DNA of 6,528 nucleotides from Methanobacteriota archaeon. GTDB taxonomy: Archaea; Halobacteriota; Methanosarcinia; Methanosarcinales; Methanoperedenaceae. The stretch lies in assembly GCA_018899795.1 (NCBI GenBank), contig JAHIHJ010000249.1, forward strand, positions 1 to 6,528. The letters are read 5' to 3'. Under the pieces are notes generated by a model. That model saw nothing but the letters and a program-made list of their open reading frames with translations, was not told the origin of the DNA and searched no databases. How positions within the stretch are numbered: position 1 is the first letter of the stretch; every line of letters starts with the position of its first letter. Of this stretch, positions 1 to 4,994 are shown one piece after another. The translations under genes and the position numbers were made by a program.

Positions 1-1393
1 CAGCGGGATCCGTATAGTTATGATAGTTTAAGAGAAGGCTTGAATGAACAAAAAACAAGCTGCTTATCAGAAGGAAAATAACCGCAGCAGCGCCTGCTCT
101 TGACCTGATGTTAAGCCCCGGCAAAAGCTCGCCCAGATAGGCTGCTGCGATCAAAACAAGAGGAAGCAGAGGATTGAGCACAAGCCAGGGGACTTTTTCC
201 TGAACATAGGAATATATGAAAAAGTTCGAAAGCGCCCAGAAGACCAGGAATGCGATGAACCTGTTCTTGATATAAACTACCCCGATCATCCCGAGAACAA
301 GGATGGGCAGAAATATCAGGATAGATGACTGGATATAAGTTATAGGTAAGAACTTCCCTGTCCAGGGAAAACTCTGTGCAATGAGATACATTATGTCCAC
401 AAATACCCAGTATATGAGCAGAATTGCCAGGAGCTTTTCTTTTTTCCTGTCGCGGAAGCCGTAATAGAACATTCCCAGTATCCCGAACACAAGTACTGGC
501 AATTCATAAAGTGCGAATATGGGCAGGTAGTAGAAGTACGGTCCTCCCATGCGCTGTATCCTGTGCATCTCGTACCAGTGGGATATCGCCTTTTCAACAG
601 CGGCTTTCATGCCTGATATGTCAAGTAGGTTCCCGGTATAGAACAGCGAAAAAACCACAAGGACAACAAGAACCAGAAATAACACTTCCAGAAGTGGGAT
701 AATAAATTTCCTGTCAGGTCTTTTCAATCTGTATATCAGATCTCTATACCAGCCTTCTCTGATGAATAAGATGAAAAGGAACAGAACTATCAAAGCCATT
801 ATAATATATGCGTTCTCCTTCAGCGCAGCCATAGAAGAGATCGCTATTCCACCCAGAGCAAGATAAAATATCCTTTCAATAGAATATCCAGCGAAAAAAT
901 GAAGGTTCAATAACGAAACATTCCCTCTGTCTTTATCAAATGCCTCTATGTATTTTACGGCGCATACCAGTGCCAGCAGCGTAAAGAACGATATGAATAT
1001 GTCCTCCCTGTAAAAGCGCGAGTAATACAGGAACGAAGGCGACAGTGCGAGAAAGAATGCTGCTATGACTGTCCCGGTATTCCCAAGATATCTGCGAAGG
1101 GGTATGAGCAGGAAGATCATCGACGCGCCAATGAGAGCGGGAAGCAGCCTTGAAGCAAAAACAGTATCTTCCAGATGCCTGTACATTTCAGATGTGGCAT
1201 AGTACATGAACGGACCGTGGAATGAAGGGTCATAGGAGTAAACGCTGTCATTGAACAATTTGTAAGTGAAATAACCCACTGCAGATTCGTCATGGTGGAA
1301 AACCCTCTCGTCAAGGTGATAGAGCCGCAGGAAAAATGCAAGAAAGATAATGAGGATAAAAAATGCCGCCAATACGAAATGCTTTTTATTCAT
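1..1393 (-). CDS. agl23: Agl23-like membrane glycosyltransferase (GT-C/PMT type), 3' end outside the window
   Basis: The minus-strand frame is open from the ATG at 1393 to the left edge, giving 464 residues with no stop. The protein is very hydrophobic, with roughly ten to twelve likely membrane segments, the first at about residues 5-22. An acidic motif HHDES (H33-S37) follows the first segment, and a second acidic site, SRFYREDIF, spans residues 125-133. These fit the acidic residues of extracytoplasmic loops in GT-C enzymes that use polyprenyl-linked sugars. Further family-like segments are SYDPSFHGPF, LKENAYI and QEKVPWLVLNPLLPL. Together they match the archaeal family named flippase activity-associated protein Agl23, related to PMT/GT39 enzymes. 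The expected role is transfer or handling of lipid-linked sugars for surface glycans at the outer face of the membrane; the exact substrate is unknown. An in-frame ATG two codons upstream (1399) is an alternative start. No clear ribosome-binding site precedes either one, so the mRNA may be nearly leaderless. It diverges from moaD. Confidence 0.85.
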   Translation of the reverse strand, partial: MNKKHFVLAAFFILIIFLAFFLRLYHLDERVFHHDESAVGYFTYKLFNDSVYSYDPSFHGPFMYYATSEMYRHLEDTVFASRLLPALIGASMIFLLIPLRRYLGNTGTVIAAFFLALSPSFLYYSRFYREDIFISFFTLLALVCAVKYIEAFDKDRGNVSLLNLHFFAGYSIERIFYLALGGIAISSMAALKENAYIIMALIVLFLFILFIREGWYRDLIYRLKRPDRKFIIPLLEVLFLVLVVLVVFSLFYTGNLLDISGMKAAVEKAISHWYEMHRIQRMGGPYFYYLPIFALYELPVLVFGILGMFYYGFRDRKKEKLLAILLIYWVFVDIMYLIAQSFPWTGKFLPITYIQSSILIFLPILVLGMIGVVYIKNRFIAFLVFWALSNFFIYSYVQEKVPWLVLNPLLPLVLIAAAYLGELLPGLNIRSRAGAAAVIFLLISSLFFVHSSLLLNYHNYTDPA

Positions 1394-1396
1394 TAA

Positions 1397-1408
1397 CATA
1401 TAAAATAG
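1397..1408 (+). promoter_or_regulatory. candidate TATA box for moaD-moeA
   Basis: The sequence catataaaatag resembles an archaeal TATA box. Its centre lies about 26-29 bases before 1429-1431, so a transcript would begin close to 1430, leaving a leader of about 27 bases before the ATG at 1458. The box touches the start of the divergent glycosyltransferase gene. This is inferred from spacing and composition only; no transcript start is known. Confidence 0.4.
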
Positions 1409-1440
1409 TTAAATCATATTCATAGCATTTATGGTTAAAT

Positions 1441-1446
1441 GGAGAT
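1441..1446 (+). promoter_or_regulatory. possible ribosome-binding site deciding the moaD start
   Basis: GGAGAT lies 11 bases before the ATG at 1458 and partly matches the archaeal anti-Shine-Dalgarno complement GGAGGTGA. It falls inside the reading frame if the upstream ATG at 1431 were used. It therefore favours 1458 as the start, although the spacing is slightly long. Confidence 0.4.
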
Positions 1447-1457
1447 ATTCTCATGTC

Positions 1458-1730
1458 ATGCCAAAAATAAGAGTAAAACTTTTTGCCAATCTCAGGGAAT
1501 TCACGGGTACGAAAGAACTGGACGTAGACAGTGGAACTGTCAGGGATGTTCTGCAAAAGCTCTGCAGGAAATTTCCGGGATTTGAAAAAATGATATTCGA
1601 CGGGGAAAAGATAAAGCCTTATATAAACGTCTTTCTAAACGGAATGAATGTTCTGGATAATGGTGGACTTGAAACAATGCTGCACACTGATGACGAGATC
1701 GCTATATTCCCTCCTGTGTCCGGAGGATGA
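1458..1730 (+). CDS. moaD: MoaD/ThiS-family ubiquitin-like sulfur carrier
   Basis: This is a 90-residue beta-grasp protein. It begins MPKIRVKLFANLREFTG, the usual first strand and loop of MoaD. It continues through a helix around residues 27-39 and NVFLNGMNV at 57-65, and ends DDEIAIFPPVSGG. The C-terminal Gly-Gly is the hallmark: it is adenylated by a MoeB/UbaA-type E1 enzyme and then carries a thiocarboxylate, supplying the dithiolene sulfurs of molybdopterin with MoaE. The frame opens earlier, at an ATG at 1431, but the nine extra residues are not family-like. A partial ribosome-binding site precedes 1458, and family length also fits that start. The gene overlaps moeA by four bases. In archaea such proteins can also serve tRNA thiolation or protein modification (SAMP proteins), so a second role is possible. 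No MoaE or E1 gene is in the window. Confidence 0.9.
   Translation: MPKIRVKLFANLREFTGTKELDVDSGTVRDVLQKLCRKFPGFEKMIFDGEKIKPYINVFLNGMNVLDNGGLETMLHTDDEIAIFPPVSGG
1722..1726 (+). promoter_or_regulatory. ribosome-binding site of moeA inside the Gly-Gly codons of moaD
   Basis: GGAGG is formed by the two glycine codons (gga gga) at the end of moaD. It lies directly before the ATG at 1727 and three bases before the in-frame ATG at 1730. Both spacings are short, the second being more workable. The arrangement couples moeA translation to completion of moaD. Confidence 0.5.
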
Positions 1731-2908
1731 TGTTTCATAAAAGAGCAAATGCTGATGAAGCAAAGGAATTTTTCTTAAGGGCAGTCCGTCCCCTTGATGG
1801 AACTGAGGTTTTGACAATAGGGGATTGTGACGGAAGGATAGCAGGAGAGGACGTTTTTGCAGATACGGATGTGCCGCATTACCGCCGTGCTGCAATGGAC
1901 GGTTTTGCGGTGCGGGCAGCAGATACTATGGGAGCGGGCAGCAATTCACCCGCGCTCCTGCGACTGGGGCAGAACGTGGAAAAAGGGATATGCATTTGGG
2001 TGCATACCGGTTCTCCCGTGCCGGATTGGGCGGATGCTGTTGTAATGATGGAGGATACTGTGGTTCACGGTGATACGGTTGAGGTTTTTTTTCAGGTACA
2101 TCCATTAAAGAACGTGGGAGAGATCGGTGAAGATATCAGGAAAGGTGAACTAATTATCAAGGAAGGACATATGCTCCGCCCGTGCGATATTGCAGTCCTT
2201 GCATCCCTGGGTATTGAAAAGATAAAGGTCATAAGAAAACCCATTGTGGCAATAATCCCGACCGGTGAGGAGCTTGTCCCGAGGGGAAGTAAAATACTTG
2301 TTGAGGGCGAGGTATATGAGACCAACGGTTTGATGACTTCCCTGTATGTCAGGAAATGGGGCGGGATCCCGAGGCTTCTGGACATCGTGACCGACAACCC
2401 TGAAAAAATAAAAGAGGCTATCCAGAGAGTTTCGGGCGCAGATATGATAATCATCAGCGGCGGGACATCAGTGGGAAAACGAGATTATGTGCCCGCGGTT
2501 GTGGAATCCCTGGGAACACTTCTTGTCCACGGGGTAGGCATAAGCCCTGGAAAGCCCACAGCTCTTGGTTTTGTAAATGTGAAGCCAGTCGTGTGCATGC
2601 CTGGATACCCGGTAGCCGGCATGGTGGCGCTATACTTTTTTGCACGTCCTGCACTGCGGAAACTCGCGCATATCGCTGACGAACCGGACAGGGTAGTACG
2701 CGCCGAGCTGTCAGAGAAGATACCGGGAAGGACGGGGTTCAAAACATTCGCGCGTGTCAGGCTGGACAGAGGCAAAGCTGTCCCTCTTGCGACCTCAGGC
2801 GCTGGAATTCTTAGCTCGGTCTCAAAGGCTGATGGATTTGTGATAATACCAGAGAACGTTGAGGGTAAAAGTAAGAGAGAAGAGGTAGATGTGGTTATAA
2901 TTGAATAA
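1727..2908 (+). CDS. moeA: MoeA molybdopterin molybdenumtransferase
   Basis: This 393-residue protein is of normal length for MoeA, which inserts molybdate (or tungstate) into adenylylated molybdopterin. Motifs in order are: AMDGFAVRA at 56-64, HTGSPVPDWADAVVMMEDT at 93-111, DIRKGELI at 136-143 before LRPCDIAVLASLGI, AIIPTGEELV at 175-184, YETNG at 197-201, ISGGTSVGKRDY at 243-254, GISPGKPTALG at 271-281 and MPGYPVAGM at 291-299. The last corresponds to the GNPVS segment of bacterial enzymes. The central MoCF-binding domain and a small C-terminal beta domain (about 320-393) are both present. It starts MM; the second Met (1730) may be the true start because of the ribosome-binding site spacing. 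The ATGA overlap with moaD implies one transcript. Metal preference cannot be read from the sequence; in methanogen-like archaea the product would serve formylmethanofuran dehydrogenase or similar enzymes. Confidence 0.95.
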   Translation: MMFHKRANADEAKEFFLRAVRPLDGTEVLTIGDCDGRIAGEDVFADTDVPHYRRAAMDGFAVRAADTMGAGSNSPALLRLGQNVEKGICIWVHTGSPVPDWADAVVMMEDTVVHGDTVEVFFQVHPLKNVGEIGEDIRKGELIIKEGHMLRPCDIAVLASLGIEKIKVIRKPIVAIIPTGEELVPRGSKILVEGEVYETNGLMTSLYVRKWGGIPRLLDIVTDNPEKIKEAIQRVSGADMIIISGGTSVGKRDYVPAVVESLGTLLVHGVGISPGKPTALGFVNVKPVVCMPGYPVAGMVALYFFARPALRKLAHIADEPDRVVRAELSEKIPGRTGFKTFARVRLDRGKAVPLATSGAGILSSVSKADGFVIIPENVEGKSKREEVDVVIIE

Positions 2909-2929
2909 TAGGATCAACTATTATATTCT

Positions 2930-2946
2930 TATCTGAGGTTCAGATA
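2930..2946. terminator. small hairpin in the convergent gap after moeA
   Basis: TATCTGA, a three-base loop GGT, then TCAGATA form a perfect 7-bp inverted repeat. It sits between the end of moeA (2908) and the end of the opposing gene (2962). The symmetry would let it act on both strands. There is no long T tract directly after it, and archaeal termination relies more on T-rich stretches than on hairpins, so the function is tentative. Confidence 0.3.
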
Positions 2947-2961
2947 CTTATTAAGGTATTC

Positions 2962-3234
2962 TCAAGCAGTAACTGAATCCGGATTTTGTTTTGTGATCGA
3001 CATGATATCGATCAGCTTATTTCCGACAGGAAGAGCAATAAGTCCGCAAATCACACCAACTGCTGTGGTAACTTTGAACATGTACAGCGGTTCATTCACA
3101 AAACCAGCTACAGAAAACGTTGCTATAAGCGAAAGAAATCCGAGCACTAATAGTACACATTTTATTGGATTCTCGTTCGGGGTTTCAATGATTTTTGGTC
3201 TCATGATAGCATCCATTGAGAATTTTTTTCTCAT
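2962..3234 (-). CDS. hypothetical small membrane protein, two predicted membrane segments
   Basis: I do not recognise this 90-residue protein. It has a basic N-terminus and two hydrophobic stretches, about residues 25-45 (CVLLVLGFLSLIATFSVAG) and 53-71 (around VTTAVGVICGLIALPVG), joined by a short loop (FVNEPLYM). The tail is polar and ends NPDSVTA. No catalytic or metal-binding motif is visible. The pattern is that of a genuine membrane hairpin, and the overlapping plus-strand frame reads as a shadow. Possible starts are the first ATG (3234), Met7 or Met11; a GGATG lies five bases before the Met11 codon, so the protein could be shorter. It lies downstream of and co-directional with the KaiC-like pair, 83 bases away, with its own possible promoter. 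A link to the putative secretion system is conceivable but unproven. Confidence 0.6.
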   Translation of the reverse strand: MRKKFSMDAIMRPKIIETPNENPIKCVLLVLGFLSLIATFSVAGFVNEPLYMFKVTTAVGVICGLIALPVGNKLIDIMSITKQNPDSVTA

Positions 3235-3262
3235 TCTGTTCTGCTTTAATTATTATCATACT

Positions 3263-3272
3263 GCTATTTAAC
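3263..3272 (-). promoter_or_regulatory. candidate TATA box for the small membrane protein
   Basis: On the minus strand this reads gttaaatagc, an AT-rich box centred about 27 bases before position 3240, which is six bases before the ATG at 3234. A second possible box (catataaatta, about 3287-3297) lies further upstream. Support comes from spacing only. Confidence 0.3.
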
Positions 3273-3274
3273 CG

Positions 3275-3286
3275 TTATGCTTATGC
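3275..3286. repeat. tandem hexamer TTATGC, two copies
   Basis: Two adjacent copies of TTATGC lie between the two candidate TATA boxes upstream of the small membrane protein gene. This is too short to be a confident operator but is positioned where one could act. Confidence 0.25.
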
Positions 3287-3304
3287 TAATTTATATGATG
3301 AAAC

Positions 3305-3316
3305 AATGCAAAAAGA
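3305..3316 (-). terminator. T-rich stretch right after the KaiC-like gene
   Basis: Reading on the minus strand, the TAG stop at 3318 is followed by gtctttttgcattgtttc, with a run of five T. Archaeal polymerases often stop at such oligo-T tracts, so this may end the KaiC-like transcript, at least in part. There is no hairpin. Confidence 0.3.
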
Positions 3317-3317
3317 C

Positions 3318-4016
3318 CTATATAAACACTCCTGAACCGGAATGTACTACGATGCCGTTTTTTGTTATGCTGTAAGATTTTATTTCTTTTGAATGATCGA
3401 TATGCCTCATTTTCAGTACTTCGATAACATTCGTGACAGCTGTAAGGTCTGAATGTCTTACCTGTTGCATTATGATCACCCCATCGGTTATGTACTCTAA
3501 AAGGCCGTATTTAGAAGAATAAGGACTCTCCTTACTGATCTCAGAAGTCATAACAACAGTTATACCTGTTTCCTTTAAAACTTGCGAAAAATTGAAAAGG
3601 TGATCGCGGCGTTCTGATTCCGTGTCATAGATCATTTCATACAGAGTTATTGGGTCTATTACAAGCCGCTTTATATTCAAAGATTTTAATAGTTTTGGGA
3701 GGTCGCTCTCGAAGCGGGTTATCATTTCCCTGAAGTTTAATTTATTAAAATTGACAAGCGTCAGTTTTTTATTATCAATATAAGGTTTCAGGTCCCATCC
3801 AAAGATCATAGCTGTTTTCATAAGATTATTTTCACTTTCTTCAAGACTCAGATATACGCAATTTTCGTCATTTTGAAGTCCGGTATAAATATACTGGAGA
3901 ACAAGTGTGGATTTGCCAGTCCCTGGTGAGCCCAATACAGCTACAGTATGCCCCTGTGGAATACCCCCGCAAAGCATCTCATCGAGTCCTGAGATGCCGG
4001 TTTTCAGTGTTCCCAT
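3318..4016 (-). CDS. KaiC/RadA-like RecA-fold ATPase with intact catalytic motifs
   Basis: This single-domain KaiC-family protein has 232 residues. It starts GTLKTGISGLDEMLCGGIP, the usual family opening. The Walker A motif GSPGTGKST spans 29-37 (Lys35, Ser36). The two catalytic glutamates are Glu59-Glu60 in YLSLEES, and Walker B is RLVID with Asp121. The C-terminal segment VLKMRHIDHSKEIKSYSI and NGIVV (about 200-224) is the family's typical ending. It should therefore bind and hydrolyse ATP in the cytoplasm, probably as a ring. KaiC-like proteins in archaea act as signalling or assembly ATPases; the archaellum ArlH is one specialised member, but ArlH normally lacks the catalytic glutamate seen here, so it is not called arlH. 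The ATG shares one base with the stop of the upstream gene (TAATG), with GG-rich sequence just before it, so translation is probably coupled. Its precise partner is unknown; the divergent secretion ATPase is a candidate. Confidence 0.85.
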   Translation of the reverse strand: MGTLKTGISGLDEMLCGGIPQGHTVAVLGSPGTGKSTLVLQYIYTGLQNDENCVYLSLEESENNLMKTAMIFGWDLKPYIDNKKLTLVNFNKLNFREMITRFESDLPKLLKSLNIKRLVIDPITLYEMIYDTESERRDHLFNFSQVLKETGITVVMTSEISKESPYSSKYGLLEYITDGVIIMQQVRHSDLTAVTNVIEVLKMRHIDHSKEIKSYSITKNGIVVHSGSGVFI

Positions 4017-4858
4017 TACCTGCCCCTGACCCTTTTTATATTCGAGACCTCAAAACCTTTTTGATTGCTTATCTGGGTCTCAAAATTAACAATATTCTCC
4101 TGTTCCACACCAGGCAACAGCCCCCTGAATTTTTTCAGATACATTATGCGGTTCCTCTGTGTTGGACCGAGCTTTTCCCAATCAAAAACAAATATTCCAT
4201 CCATACACTCCATTATCCCTTCCTGTTCACGATTATCGAAGACCCCTTTGTTCAATATCGCATATATGAGCCCATCCCAATTTTTTGAAGCTCTTTGAAG
4301 CCCGCGCAGGAATAGTATCATATCTGACCAGTCGATCTTCTTAAGGCAATACTGGGCAAGAGCTGTCAGAGAATCAATTATAATGAGGTTATCTTTCGCG
4401 TTATTATCGAGATATCCTATCAGGGCATCTATCAGATCCCTTTTTTCCTCGTTCCACTTTAATGATTCAATGGATGAGGCAGCCTCAGAAGAAGACAACC
4501 ATGCTGCAGGAATGAAAGATCCTGCAAAGAAAGAGTCAGAAAAATCCTTGATCTCAAACCGTTTTTCCTGGATATTTTTCTGGAGGAGTTCATAAAAATC
4601 CGGAAAAGAGAATGCTATCTCTTTCATTATATCATCCTCTGAACGGGTAATTGATATATAGATCACTTTTACTGGTAATGATGTTGTTGTTTTCCTTTCT
4701 TCCGGCGCCTTCAGAAGCCTTACACTTGAAGTTATGGCGAATTCAAAATCCCCTGCTCCAAGCTCACTCAACAGCAGAACAAGGGAGCCTGTTGGCAACC
4801 CCCCCTCAAGGATGTGATCAAGTGAATCTATTCCAGTAGGGATTCTTGTTAATTTCAT
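4016..4858 (-). CDS. degenerate KaiC/RecA-fold protein lacking the Walker A lysine
   Basis: This 280-residue protein keeps the overall plan of its neighbour: a start like IPTGIDSLDHILEGGLPTGSLVLLL, a Walker B strand NLIIIDSLTAL (Asp162), and a C-terminus with KKFRGLLPG and a closing GFEVSNIKRVRG. The loop where Walker A should be reads SELGAGDFEF (31-40), so the lysine is replaced by Asp37 and the Ser/Thr by Phe38. The catalytic Glu pair position reads TR (71-72, in YISITRSEDD). Normal ATP binding and hydrolysis are therefore unlikely, and a structural or regulatory partner role is inferred. A longer insertion (about 95-150) separates the two halves. The frame is intact, so this is not a pseudogene. 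It resembles the RAD55/HTR-like proteins of haloarchaea, by recall only. A weak AAAGGT ribosome-binding site lies six bases before the ATG. It is first in a two-gene unit with the active KaiC-like gene and diverges from the secretion ATPase. Confidence 0.75.
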   Translation of the reverse strand: MKLTRIPTGIDSLDHILEGGLPTGSLVLLLSELGAGDFEFAITSSVRLLKAPEERKTTTSLPVKVIYISITRSEDDIMKEIAFSFPDFYELLQKNIQEKRFEIKDFSDSFFAGSFIPAAWLSSSEAASSIESLKWNEEKRDLIDALIGYLDNNAKDNLIIIDSLTALAQYCLKKIDWSDMILFLRGLQRASKNWDGLIYAILNKGVFDNREQEGIMECMDGIFVFDWEKLGPTQRNRIMYLKKFRGLLPGVEQENIVNFETQISNQKGFEVSNIKRVRGR

Positions 4859-4898
4859 ACAAAACCTTTATTTAATGCCTGATAGATTAAAGCAATAT

Positions 4899-4906
4899 CT
4901 TAAATA
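4899..4906 (-). promoter_or_regulatory. candidate TATA box for the KaiC-like gene pair
   Basis: On the minus strand this reads tatttaag, centred about 26 bases before 4877. That would give a leader of about 19 bases ahead of the ATG at 4858, with AAAGGT in it. The assignment rests on composition and spacing in very AT-rich DNA, so false matches are easy. Confidence 0.35.
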
Positions 4907-4929
4907 ATCATAAGTATTATAATCATGAT
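4904..4929. repeat. direct repeat ATAATCAT twice, second copy running into palindrome ATCATGAT
   Basis: ATAATCAT occurs at 4904-4911 and 4919-4926, with starts 15 bases apart. The second copy runs into the perfect palindrome ATCATGAT (4922-4929). ATAAT (4904-4908) and ATTAT (4916-4920) also form an inverted repeat. Lying in the middle of a divergent promoter, this could be an operator, but repeats arise by chance in DNA this AT-rich. Confidence 0.3.
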
Positions 4930-4964
4930 GTTGTAATTTAACATTATTAAACTTTGGCATTAAG

Positions 4965-4974
4965 AAAATATAAT
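4965..4974 (+). promoter_or_regulatory. candidate TATA box for the secretion ATPase
   Basis: AAAATATAAT lies about 25 bases before the GTG at 4995, which would give a leaderless or nearly leaderless transcript. Another AT-rich box near 4933-4943 would give a leader of about 30 bases. The sequence alone does not decide between them. Confidence 0.3.
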
Positions 4975-4994
4975 TAAAAAACGATGATAGAACC

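Noticed and set aside
424..702. Plus-strand open frame opposite the glycosyltransferase
   Set aside because: The minus-strand frame is open throughout 1-1393 and carries family motifs; this one is a shadow.
1431..1457. Upstream ATG extending MoaD by nine residues
   Set aside because: The extra residues are not typical of the family, and this ATG would sit at the predicted transcript start. The ATG at 1458 has a partial ribosome-binding site and family length. It is not fully excluded.
2092..2454. Minus-strand open frame of 120 codons inside moeA
   Set aside because: It lies fully opposite strongly conserved MoeA motifs and has no family features of its own.
2993..3271. Plus-strand open frame of 92 codons opposite the small membrane protein
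   Set aside because: Its residues show no hydrophobic or family pattern, while the minus-strand frame gives two clean membrane segments. Only one is likely real.
3905..4288. Plus-strand open frame of 127 codons across the junction of the two KaiC-like genes
   Set aside because: It is antisense to two well-supported genes with clear motifs and has no recognisable content.
4016..4858. Reading the degenerate KaiC-like gene as a decaying pseudogene
   Set aside because: The frame is intact over 280 codons, the fold signature and the Walker B strand are kept, and it is tightly coupled to an active gene, so loss of motif looks functional and not decay.
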